Positions 1 to 10,917 of a stretch of 64,000 nt of DNA are shown here, in pieces. How positions within the stretch are numbered: position 1 is the stretch's first letter; each line of letters begins with the position of its first letter. Source of the stretch: Jacaranda mimosifolia (lineage: Eukaryota; Streptophyta; Magnoliopsida; Lamiales; Bignoniaceae); contig CM032117.1 of NCBI GenBank assembly GCA_018894105.1, positions 52,362,503-52,426,502 of the forward strand, read 5' to 3'. A program made the translations under genes and the position numbers. Under the pieces are notes generated by a model. The model did no database searches, was not told the origin of the DNA, and saw nothing but the letters and a program-made list of their open reading frames with translations.

Positions 1-1083
1 CATATAAATTGATTACTATTTACTACTATTGACTTTAGAAAAATTCAGTACTCGGGTAAAAGAGAGATTGGATAGGGAGACCAAAAGGCAAAAGGACAGA
101 CAATTTTAAGGAGTTTTTGCCCAAGTGATGGAAATATGGAGAACAAAAGTTGAAGAAAGGCTTTGTAGACTTATAATCAATGAATAATTATGAAACGGGG
201 CTATCGAGATATTCAATCTTTGCAGATGAAATTATATTTTTCTACACATATATTTTGAGCTCTTCAGATTTAAACTCTAAACATCACAAATTTTATACAA
301 CCAACTGATATAACTGCTAATTGATTGATATAAATTGTTTTTCTTTTACTGGTTAGTATGGTCACAATGAGGACAAAGAGAGTGACGGATTAAGGTGAAT
401 GAAAAAAGATAATGTCCTTAAAAGCGGCGTAAAAAGACTGAAAACTCCTTCAAAAGCGGTATAAAAAGACCGACAAAGCTCCATAATATCCCAGGTGTAA
501 TTTTAAGCCGTTCGTGGACTATTAGGATTGGAAGATCACAAATCATAATTGTCATTTTGTAGACCCCAAACAATTTTTCCAGATGCTCATTCCTGATTTC
601 TCAGGACCTGCAACTTTGAGTTCCACTAGAAAACAATATCATATAGATAAAAACGTAACTTACTTTAGAATTAAAGTGAGAATTGACTCCATTGACCTCA
701 TTATTGAAGATTACCCGTGTCCTCGTACTCTTTAAAAGAAGGGAAAAAGAAAATATAAATTCTGAAAGACTACTTGGTAATTAATTTCACAAGGTATAAC
801 TTTTATAAATAGAATAATAGGGTGAAGCAACGTAAAATTTAAGATCTTTTCCGGTACATGATGATGAAGAGTATATATTGTTAAATTTTATACATAAAAT
901 ATGATAGTAGTTTTTACAATTACAATTGGCTCATAATCTTTTAAATGCATAGTTTTCAAAACCAAGGGAGCCACCAAAGCTTAATTAAAAATGTCATATT
1001 TGGTAACATAATAATTTAGTGTATTTAATAAAATATTAGAAGGGATTTATTTTTCAAATGCATTAGTTTTTGATAGATAAGTT
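1..1083. other. Intergenic, no gene seen
   Basis: AT-rich sequence with no convincing reading frame, RNA gene or transposon end. The only local structure is a short imperfect direct duplication at 417-482. Confidence 0.6.
417..482. repeat. Imperfect 32-base direct duplication
   Basis: Two adjacent units share the pattern CCTTMAAAAGCG, then GTATAAAAAGAC or a one-base variant, then AAAACT or AAAGCT. The second unit is slightly diverged. No function is suggested by the context. Confidence 0.55.
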
Positions 1084-1237
1084 ATGAGGATCTTATTTAA
1101 AAATATCCAAACCTACTTTCAATTCATGATTCAGTCCCATCCATCCACTTTATAGTTTTAACTTCCTTCTGCAATTTTTAATTTATAGTTTACTCGCCAC
1201 TCACTTGATTTCATCATAATGGCCCCACAAGTCTTAT

Positions 1238-1239
<2 letters not shown>

Positions 1240-1280
<41 letters not shown>
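1240..1280. repeat. (CT)n microsatellite
   Basis: About 20 uninterrupted CT units. A (CTT)n run follows at 1390-1424. Both lie in the pyrimidine-rich 5' part of the MULE relic, in the position of a transposase leader. Confidence 0.95.
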
Positions 1281-1285
<5 letters not shown>

Positions 1286-1389
1286 AGTTTACATATAAAT
1301 ACTTTCTCTCTATATTTACATACCCAAATTTTCTCTCTACCTCTCTCTCCCCGCAAACGCCTCTCTTCTGCAGATACACCAAGGCATTT

Positions 1390-1424
1390 CCTTCTTCTTC
1401 TTCTTCTTCTTCTTCTTCTTCTTG
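1390..1424. repeat. (CTT)n microsatellite
   Basis: About 11 CTT units next to the remnant of a transposase first exon. The large MULE also has TTC-rich sequence before its start codon. Confidence 0.95.
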
Positions 1425-2099
1425 TTTATTTTTCCGTCATTATCAACTTGTTTCTTGATGGGTCTTGTCATAGGCCCTCACCATTTGTTGTGGTGGAAAG
1501 AGAGACTAGCCTATACAAGCAACAAAGAAATTGAGGATTCTCTTTTCTTTTATGTTGGAAAAGTCCTATTTCTTTTAGCAGTACTAATAACAGCCAAGAA
1601 CTCACCTACTTAGTGAGAAACTAACAACTAACATATAAATAGGATTTGGAGATGGGTTCAAGTAAAGATTTGGGGTTGAAGGTGTATATTGAAGAGGGGA
1701 TGGAAATAGAATTGATGAGTGTTGCTCAACGTTCATGGACCTCCAAGATTTCTTTTTACAATTAAAGAGAAAAGCAATTAGGATTCGGATTCTGAAGGAG
1801 AGAAATCAAGAAGCAACAGAAAAAGGTCAATAACAACCATTTCATTGCATATATATAGTTGTATGCAATATATGGATATATTGTACTATTCTTTTAGTGT
1901 ATAAAATAATCATGAATTACTGTTATTTTTCAGCCATAGAGCATATTTATATTTGGAGTTATTTTGTATTGTACTGCAAATAAAAAAAATAGTAACTCAT
2001 TCCAAAAGATAATACCTCATTTCAAATGACCAATGCTTCATTTAAGCAGGTACATAATAACAGGAACAAAGTACTTCATTTTAAGAAATTAATACTGTA

Positions 2100-2860
2100 A
2101 TAGAGTATTTTTATACTCACTTGTCATATGGCCAAATGTATCTCAAATTATTAGTAAAAACAACATACAAGACTATCTAAAACAATGAAATTATATTTTC
2201 TTAAAGTAAGAGTAAAAATACACATGTGTTCAAGTAGTTCGAAAGATAACTACTAGTGTAAAGCACTATTGTACGTGATAATTGTTTCAATTCGACATCA
2301 ATATTGTAGGAAAAAAGACAATGGTTCTTGGCTATAGCACTATAACAAGAACTATAATAGTTAAACTGAAATATATTTAAAATATATAAAACTGATACTG
2401 CAAATAAAAAAAAAATATGATACCTCATATTCAAAAATAAAATACTTCATCTTTAGAAACTAGTACTGCATTTGAGTATTTTTATACTCACTTGTTATAA
2501 AGCTCAATTTACATCAATTTATTTGCGAAAACAACATATAAGACCACCTAAAACAATAAAATCATGTTTTCTTCGAGTAATAGTATGGATAAGCACACGT
2601 TAAAATGGTTGGGGATACAACTACTAATGTAAAACACTAGTGTGTTTGGTAAAATAATTCATGTGGACATCAACATTGTAGGGGGAAAAAAAGGCTTCAT
2701 GGTTGTACCAATATAACAAAGTCTAGAATTGTTACATTGAATGATACCTAAAATCTATTAAAGTAATACAACATAAGAGAAAGTTAATACCTCATTTAAT
2801 AAAATAGTACTTCATTTTGGTAGATAAATACTTGACTATAGAAATGTAAAACCTTATCTT
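2100..2860. repeat. Tandem repeat, about 370-base unit
   Basis: Two units begin near 2107 and 2478 with TATTTTTATACTCACTTG and repeat the same order of blocks: an ACAACATA word, AAAACAAT, TTTTCTT, a GACATCAA...ATTGTAGG block, and a TACTTCAT/TACTGCATTTGAG tail. They share the ACAACATA...TTTTCTTC block with the longer repeats that follow, so the two arrays are probably variants of one family. Confidence 0.75.
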
Positions 2861-4680
2861 ATGATAGTACGTGTGCAAATGATTGGGAACACAAATACCC
2901 GCATTCAACCATTTGTGTTATCATTGGTACAAAAGTAAACCATTATTGTATGTGGTAAAAGTATCCTTCGGGCACCACTGTCAAAAGCTAGTGAACCTCT
3001 CATGACTATATCACTTCTAAGACTAATAAATCATAGTTCAATAATCATTGATGTAAATCATTCATATTAGTGTAAATCATTGATGTATGAGGTATATGTA
3101 TCCTTCCGGCACCACTATCGAAAGCCAATGAACCTCTCATGACTATATCAATTCTAAATTAATAAATCACAGTTTAATAATTATGCAATGACTTATGTAA
3201 TTAATTCAACGTAACCTCTTATGCACTAAGAATGATATTGAAAATCGACAAAAAAATATTGATTTTTTGGATTCTTCATTTTTGTACTGAATTTGCCTCG
3301 TTCTATACTTATTTGGCATGTTCTTGTACTTGTTTTTTCCTTTGGCTAAATTTACCTCAATTCAATGCATGAAACAACATAAAAGATCCTCTAATACAAT
3401 CAAATCATGTTTTCTTCAAGTACTAGTCGTGATAATACGTGTGAAAATGGTTGGGAACACAAATATCCACATTCAATCACTTGTGTTCTCATTCATACTA
3501 GTATAAATCGTTGATGTATGAAGTAAATATATCCTTCTAGCACCACCATTGAAAACCAATGAACCTCTCATAAATATATCAGTCCCAAGAGTAATAAATT
3601 ATGGTTTAATAATCATGCAATGGCTTATATAGTTAAATTCAACTTAATCTCTTATACACTACAAATGATACTGAAAATCAACAAAAAATACCTATTTTTT
3701 TTATACTTTATCTCTGTATTTTTGTACTGAATCTGCCTTGTTCTGTACTTATTTAGCGTGTTTTTGTACTTACTTTTCTTTTGGCCAAATTTACCTCAAT
3801 TCAATGCGTGAAACAACATAAAAATCCTCTAATATAAAAAAATCATGCTTTCTTCAAGTAATAGTCGCCCGTGATAGTACGTATGAAAATGATTGGGAAC
3901 ACAAATATCCACATCTAGCCACTTGTGTTCTCATTTATACTAGTGTAAATTATTGATGTATGAGGTAAATGTATCCTTCCGACACTACCATTGAAAGCCA
4001 ATGAACCTCTCATAATTATATCAGTTCTAAGACTAATAAATTATGATTTAATAATCATGTAATGACTTATGTAGTTAAATTCAACTTAATCTTTTATGCA
4101 CTAAAAATGATAATGGAAATCGATAAAAAAAAAAAGAAACCAATTTTTGGAATTTTTATACTTCATCTCTGCAGTTTTATACTGAATCTACTTTGTTCTG
4201 TACTTATTTGACATGTTTTTGTACTTACTTTTCCTTTGGTATAATTTACATCAATTCAATTTGTGAAACAACATACAAGATCCTCTAATACAATAAAATC
4301 ATGTTTTCTACAAGTAATAATCATGATAGTACGTGTAAAAATGGTTGGGAACAATAAGATCCACATCCAACCACTCTTGTTCTCATTTATACTAGTATAA
4401 ATCATTCATACATGGGCTAAATGGATCCTTTTGACACCATCATCGAAAGCCAATGCACCTCTTATAACTATATCAGTCCTAGTACTAATGCATTATAGTT
4501 TAATAATCATGCAATCGCTAGATAAAGACAAATTCAACTTGATCTATAATATACTAAGAATGATACTAAAATCGATAGAAAAATACCAATTTTGAAATTT
4601 TTATGCTTCATCTCTGCAACTTTATACTAAATTTGCCCATGCTATGTACTTATTTTGTGTGTTCTTGTATTCGTATTTCT
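2861..4680. repeat. Tandem repeat, about 440-base unit
   Basis: Successive copies start near 3284, 3724, 4173 and 4640 with TTTGTACTGAATYTGCC or a close variant, after a partial copy from about 2861. Each has GTTCTGTACTTATTT, CCTTTGG, ACAACATA, TTTTCTTCAAGTA, TGGTTGGGAACA, a TATCCTTC...CACCA block and AACCTCTCATAA in the same order. The units lie where the related MULE has intron 1 of its transposase. Confidence 0.8.
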
Positions 4681-5000
4681 TTATACTTGCTAACATTTTT
4701 TCGATCTTAGTACTAGTTATGTAAATATGGATATCACATACATCTGCAATTGTACTGCATTTGAACCAATCTGTAACCTATATATCTTTATCAGTATTTA
4801 TATATAATAAATTTCTAAATTACACCATAAATTATAAACACCATCCATTCTGATCATCCAAATACACCAACAATAAATGTTTTCCAGCATGAATGTCTAC
4901 AATATTGAAAACATTCACCTCAATATCCATATACGAAAAGTAAATTCATTCAAATTCTGAGCATTATCATTCAACCTTGAAATATATTAAACCATGCTTA

Positions 5001-5225
5001 TCAGTTAGAATTTATATATGCTCGATATGCGTCCATAGAATAGTTATTTACACATTCCCCAAAATCCTTGGTGTTTTTTGCAAAATACTCTGCCCAAAGA
5101 AATGCATAAACTTCACAGTTTAAGTCCTTATTTTGTTGGCAACTAAAACGTATTTGCACTTTGTTTTGCAGCACAATATACTCCAATGAATGTTGGAGGT
5201 ATCTAATCAAAAACTTAGTCTGCAA
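5001..5225 (-). pseudogene. C48 (Ulp1-like) peptidase fragment
   Basis: The fragment translates to 74 residues that align with the C-terminal part of the C48 peptidase gene at 19.6 kb: a RY..SLE stretch, then a paired-Gln motif, then the nucleophile region, here read NCEVY where the other copy has DCGVY, followed by LWAE.FAK. The active-site cysteine codon survives, but the neighbouring Asp is Asn and the Gly is Glu. There is no histidine-bearing exon upstream. It is a dead remnant of the peptidase carried by the MULE relic. Confidence 0.7.
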
Positions 5226-6718
5226 AAGTATTTGTTATTTTTTATTCAAATAATTGGATGAATGTATCATGAATATAAGTGATAAAAGTATTAACCATTA
5301 CTTATGTAGATAAGATAGACATACATAAATACATAAATACCGAATTGGAGGTTTTGGTACTACAACTCACAATTTAAATACTGAAAATTTGAAAATTCAC
5401 ACTAAAAAACTTGTATAGAATACTGATTGGAGGTTTTGTATGTTACAACTCATAATTTAAATACCAAAAGTTCTTAGCTCTCAATCCAGCAGCCTTCGAT
5501 TTATGTTTCTTCCCATGGAGGTGTTCATTTAGAGCCCGTTGGAGGCACTAACTTCGCAAAGGGCACCAACTCCACTCCTGTTTAGCTCTCTTCCTCAAGA
5601 CGCCATCCGAAGAAAAATCACTTTCACTAACATCCACTCCAGTTGGTGGTGTCACAGTCCTCCTCTTTGATCCAGATATATTTTCATCAGGCTTAGCCTA
5701 CAATACGCGCAAAAAATCCACATCATGGTAACTTTAGTGAAAGAACCAAAGCCTTCCACTACTTCCAAGCCTTGAGGTTCCCCCTTTCCATTCGGATGAA
5801 ACAAGGGGGAGAATCAAAAAATAACAAATGAACTAATTCTACATAAAAATTATTGTATATTTGTATAGAGAACAGAAAATTATGGCTGGGAAAGTAAGAA
5901 AATATCCAATCCAGTTTATTACCAATCGGTGCAAGTTCAGAAGCAAATGAATGTAACAGAAGTAGAATTGGGAGACACTTCCATATACATAAGCACCCCA
6001 TAAGAACTGACTATAGGTTTGAGGAGGTGACAGAAATTTTAATTAGAAAAAAAAGGAAGAATATACACGAGGTACTGCTGAAGTATGTGAAATGAATACT
6101 CAAATACAGCTGATGAACCACAAACATGACTAAATGCTTCTCCTGTAAATATTTCATGCATCACTCTGCCATGCTCATAAACTCCCTTCAATAGATAGTC
6201 TCCTTTTCAAACTCATTTGAGTCAAATTATACCAATGGTTTGGGTTTCTGCAAATCATAAATTTTAGTAAGGTGATAACGTTATGTATGATCCCTAGGCT
6301 TTGACGGCAGCATCCCGCTTTTATAATCATATGTAGTTTGGAATGGTAGCCTTAGTCGCTTATTTCTAAAGGATTTCAAGATTTATGACATGTTTAGACA
6401 ACAAAAGATAAATTAGTATTTAAAAGGTTTAAGATACTACACTACTATTTCAGTTAAAGGAAGTAAGCTTGGACATTTTAGCCCATAGTGGACAAAGTAA
6501 TATTATTAACCATTATTTAATATCTAGAAACAAAAACACATATAGATTATATTAAATTCATATATATATGAGAACATGATATTCTGACATAATGAAAATT
6601 TTATTCTGTGGCAACATATCCATTTTCAACATGGATGGAGATATCAGATCTTAGATTTCCTAATAGCTCATGGCCACAAAATTTAGGTATACACACACAA
6701 AACACAGCACACAAGTGA

Positions 6719-6739
6719 GAGAGAGAGAGAGAGAGAGAG
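6719..6739. repeat. (GA)n microsatellite
   Basis: About ten GA units just past the exon 2 donor of the zinc-finger pseudogene, so inside its second intron. Confidence 0.9.
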
Positions 6740-7179
6740 GACATACTGACCCACAACATAATTTTTTCTTTTCCCTTGCCCCCCTCCGAGACATGGTTAA
6801 CCTCCGAAATTCTCAGGTCAGCAGTACTTCTCTGAAACGGCAAAGTCTCAATTCCTCCACTCACATGCCTTGTGTTCAACTTCTCCCTCTCGGCAAGTCT
6901 TAACCCAATTCTTTCCTCCAGAGACCTCCCCTCAGTCGTTGTCCCCATAAGTTGAAACCTCATTGGCCCCATTACTGGTGATGAGCCAAATCGAGAACCA
7001 TTGCTGCCTCTCTGTAGAGCCAATTCCTTCTCTAGCATCAGCTCCCTCCTCACCTCAGCCTCTAAAACACGCCTTCTCTCAATCTCAGACATTATTATCT
7101 CCCCTCTAATAAGTTCCTTTTCCATCTCTCTCTTGACTGCTTCACGCAAGTCATGAGAGTGGGGTGGACAGAAAAGGTG

Positions 7180-7216
7180 AGGATGAGGGTGAGGGTGAGG
7201 GTGAGGGTGAGGATGA
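7180..7216 (-). repeat. GAGGGT-like hexamer repeat coding for a His-Pro run
   Basis: Tandem six-base units on the plus strand (GGTGAG type) read on the minus strand as alternating His-Pro near residues 55-66 of the zinc-finger protein. It is a coding microsatellite, likely to vary in length. Confidence 0.8.
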
Positions 7217-8673
7217 AGGTGCTGCTGAAGCCGATGATCTTGGGTGTGTTCATACTGGGTCCTTCCTAATTCTGGTCCCATGTAGCCAGCTGTGAAACAA
7301 TTTAATGGAACATGAAGTAAACTAAAACCAGTAGGTCAGGGAATTATAGATGAACAAAAGCCAAACTTGATCTCTATTTTTTCACTGAGGGGACATGAAA
7401 AGAAAGAAATTAAACGCAGTGTAGAAACATAATCGTGATCTCAAAGTTTTTTATACCAAGGGAACATCAAATACAAACTAATGGAATACGAATGGAGATG
7501 ATGATGTTCAAGTATAATAGCATGCTTTCAATATAATAAGCTTACTCCAGTTTTTAATAATTATTTCCAAAACTTTCTACAAGACGTTTCTTCGCATTTA
7601 TTTGGAACTGGATAAGAAAAAGTAGACTAGAAAATTATCTGCATATAAAACTGCATTAATCTATAAATGTGTGCTCGATTTCATCAAGGCAAGTTTATCA
7701 AATCTTCCTCTGCATGCTTTACATGATCTGCTTGGCATACAGTGAATTCAATTTTCGTATGAGATTTGATTTATTGGGAATTCACAAATTATATTCAAAT
7801 CCAAGACAAAATATCCTTGTACAACCACTTTAAAAGTAATTAACGAAATACTCTTTACCCCTCTTTATTCCTCCATCCGTAACTCACAATTATATCAGAG
7901 TAATCAATAAGCAATTAGCACTTCTACTTAGAGCTAATTTAGACTAGCAGAATCTAATTCTACAACATAAAAATAAACAAGATCAAATCTTTAAAGACTC
8001 AAAATTTTAATCAAATTTTCGACTCTCCAAATAATAGAGCCAAATCGAAACAGCAATCACCCATATCACATAAACACAAAAACACGTACATATAAGAAGT
8101 CTTTCTCTAAATATAGGCTAAGACAATTAGAGAAAACAGCAAAATTTACCAGATAACGGTCCAAGAGGAAAAATCAAAGTTGAACACAATTTTGCCATGG
8201 ACCTAAAAAGAAAAACTCAGAAAAATGGAACTCGGTATTTTGTTCATATAACATTCTTGGAAATCAGCCTTTTTTCTCCTTCAACAGTCAAAACGACCAA
8301 ATACAAAAGTAAGTGCATGCCTGCTCTTTCCCATTGAAAAAATTCGCTAAAAAAAAAAAAAAATCAATTTCCCGAACAATCAAACCGCCCGAGGATGCTC
8401 TAAATAAGCAACGCCACTTAGCTCCATCAATTTTCAACTGCCGAAAACATAATCATACACTTCACATTTTTCAGACACTGGGTAACATAAACGATAGCAG
8501 AAAACGACGCAAAAAAGATGGAATAAAAAAAAGAAAAATAGATAATTTTTTTTAAAAAAAAATCAGAGAGCGTACGGACCTCGACGGGCTTGTTCTGTAA
8601 AATAATTGTAATCGGAGAACTGAGGAATATGAGTTGAATCTTGATGATTAATCCCCCAATACATGGGCTGCAT

Positions 8674-9925
8674 TTTTCAAATAATCAGTATTCTTGCAAA
8701 AAGATGGTTCCGAGTTTTTTCAGAGAGGCGACATCGGAGAAAAAAGATAGTGGCAGTTGTGAAGTGGAACTGTGGGAGACGGAGGAAGGGTAGACCAAGG
8801 AGGACGACCAAGGGTGAAGGGTGACGCGCTAGCCTGGTTCGTGCAGCAGCAAAAATGGGTCAAGACTCAAGATTCTGCCCCCGTTGACTGGATTTTTATG
8901 TGACCGTAAATGCATATATTTTGTTTTTCAAATCCCTTTATATTTTTTGTTATTATTTGAAAATTAGAAATTATTAATTTATACATATTTTTTATTAAAA
9001 ATATTTTTTATTTTTTTATTCTTCTCAAATTTACTTTATCATTGTCTTATCTCATCAATTAAATTCAAATTTAATTTAATATAAAGTATCAACTATCATT
9101 TATAAATAATTAAAATATACATATATTCTAAAAATACGTCCACAATTTTCAGTTTTTAATATTAATTACATATTCATTTATGTGAAAATAAAATTATACT
9201 TTTTATTTCTTTTTGTTTAGAATTATATGTTTGGATTACTCGTCTTATAAAATATTGACTTATAAAATCAGAAATAATATTTCAATATAAGGGTAATAAT
9301 TTATGGACCAAGTATGTTTTTATTCACGTCTATCAAATAATATTGGTGAGATAAGAAATTACTATTTAAAATTTATTGTGAAATACCCCTTCTTTTTTTT
9401 TAGGTGACTTCAATCAAATTATATTGAAATAAAGCATTATTACTTAATTTATTTCATGTCTCGATACTTTATAAGAATTAAAAAAAATTATTTACTTAGC
9501 TAGTAGTAGATCTTCATTATCTTAATTTAAATTAGTAGGATGTGATTTTTATTTGACAATATAGATGTGTATTAAGTTTAGAAATGATGATTGTAAGTGT
9601 AGAAATAAAAACAACTTACATCTTTTGATTGAAAATAATAATAATAATGATAATGATGATTATGGGTTATGGATCTATGATACTACTAAAATACAATCCA
9701 ATTCTTGGAGCCATATCATAATATTCTAGATCCTTATGATCTAGTCCACCTTCAATATTACAATAGCAAAGATCCTATAATTTGTGTTAGAGCAGATCAA
9801 TAGCCTAAAGACTAGCAATGCCAAAGTCCAAAACTACCACCCCACATAAAGAAATTTATAGCTTGATCAGCTTGATACCTTTTTAGTTAGTTCTTATCAT
9901 TCTCTATTGCTTGTTGAATCTAAAA
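8674..9925. other. Spacer between divergent genes
   Basis: This spacer holds the presumed leader and promoter of the minus-strand zinc-finger gene (first 200 bases, less AT-rich) and the upstream region of the RCI2-like gene. About 8930-9300 is very AT-rich and resembles parts of the MITE-like segments at 31.6 and 35.9 kb. No further gene was recognised. Confidence 0.5.
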
Positions 9926-10917
9926 ATGGCATCAAGGTGTGAGATCTTCTTGGAAGTACTGCTTGCAATACTTCTTCCACCTTTGGGAGTCTTCTTTAGA
10001 GATGGCTGTTGCAGTGTATGTTCTTCCCTTACTTCATGGCATATTATTAGTCAAGTTAGCCTTTCTCAATGAAAATTCGTATGTTTATAAGGAGCTTGAT
10101 TTAGCTTCACAAACTTTTTTTTTTTTTTTTTTTTTATATTTCACACAGTAGGGCTCTTAATAACATTTAGTTATTAAAAAGAGAGTGTGAAGAAATAAGA
10201 TTTTTTCTTTTTTGGTTGGGTCAAAAAGAAACTTTGAAATTGTTGAATCAACGACAAAAAAAATTATTTTAAAATAGAAAGCAATGGAACCATCCATCCT
10301 AGTATTTTTTTAACTCCACCGAAAGTCTGAAAGGAAGGGCGGCAATTTGATCATTTACCAGTTAGGGGGCTAGTAGCTAGATTTTACTTGAATGAAATGT
10401 ATAGGTTAGTTTGAATTTGATTGTTGAACCATTGAGCATTATCAGATGACTAAAAATTTTATAACATTCACTTTGCTGCAACGCCATGCGACTTAATTGG
10501 GTATATATCCAATTAGATTATATCAGCATTTCATTTGAAGACATTAATTCTTATTCGATCCTTCATAATTGATTTAAATAGATAATGACATGAAAATTTC
10601 CAACCTAATGTTTCATATTTACACTTAGGCGATATGGTATTAGCCACTACAATATTTTGAGTAGTAGAACTAGCTCTTGTATGTGTAAATAATATAATGT
10701 CAAAATGTTGAAAACATTATATGTATTTATTTACCATCCCACTTGAGTACCTAAGTTTGACTACTTATGTTATTTTTTCTTGCAGTGTGAGTTCTTGATC
10801 TGTGTGGTGCTCACCCTATTAGGCTATGTTCCTGGGATTATATATGCTATCTATGCCATTGTGGTTCGAACTAGCCAGCCTGATGATGAAGAATATTTGC
10901 GGCCTATCAATCCTTAG
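9926..10917 (+). CDS. RCI2-like: RCI2/PMP3 (UPF0057) small hydrophobic membrane protein
   Basis: Two exons, 9926-10015 and 10786-10917, join in phase 0 to a 73-residue protein. Exon 1 ends AGT|GTATG and exon 2 follows TTGCAG. The N-terminal half has the family's LLAILLPPLGVFF membrane segment followed by a short Cys-rich loop (RDGCCSCEF). The second half has LLGYVPGIIYAIYAIVV, the hallmark second membrane segment. The hydrophilic tail (about 16 residues, acidic, ending in NP) marks the longer-tailed plant members. PMP3/RCI2 proteins sit in the plasma membrane, affect membrane potential and sodium sensitivity, and are often induced by cold and salt. No frame damage was seen. A long T run (about 10,111-10,133) lies in the 770-base intron. 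The start is the ATG giving the canonical MASRCEI-like opening. Confidence 0.93.

Larger units (their letters stand above)
1084..5470 (+). mobile_element. Decayed MULE relic related to the 13-25 kb element
   Basis: The left end (1091-1138) has the same order of words as the left end of the large MULE at 13.15 kb: CTTATTTAAAA, then CCAAA, then TTTCAA and TCAGTCC. The words TTTTTCCG and ATCAAC near 1430-1446 match the surroundings of the large element's transposase start, but the ATG is lost. Next come tandem repeats with a TAC core (about 1980-4700) and a minus-strand C48 peptidase fragment (5001-5225), in the same order and orientation as in the large element. The transposase body is missing. 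No right terminal motif was found. The right limit is set by the zinc-finger sequence starting near 5465. Confidence 0.6.
5465..8673 (-). pseudogene. U1-type C2H2 zinc-finger protein gene, 3'-truncated and indel-damaged
   Basis: Three exons join in frame. Exon 1 is 8580-8673 (starts MQPMYWGINHQ). Exon 2 is 6751-7289 and holds a His-Pro repeat followed by a charged, probably helical region rich in Arg and Glu. Exon 3 is about 5465-5700 (starts AKPDENISGSKRR). The donors and acceptors are GT and AG and the phases agree. The last exon heads into a U1/matrin-type zinc finger (EWS, then CxxC, then NEHLHGKKH), as in plant nuclear or RNA-associated zinc-finger proteins with an AKP...GSKR stretch before the finger. 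The finger is damaged: an extra base near 5566 and four missing bases near 5538-5543 put a TAG at 5548-5550. The sequence stops matching the family at about 5465, where the MULE relic begins, so further fingers and the 3' end are absent. Any product would lack a working finger. Confidence 0.72.

Noticed and set aside
6670..6903. Plus-strand frame opposite the zinc-finger exon 2
   Set aside because: Antisense shadow of the exon and its GA repeat.
7180..7216. Interstitial telomere-like repeat
   Set aside because: The hexamer is GGTGAG/GAGGGT-like, not TTTAGGG, and it is in frame as a His-Pro run within an exon.
9939..10151. 70-codon frame overlapping RCI2-like exon 1
   Set aside because: Wrong frame. 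It reads through the donor and into the intronic T run.
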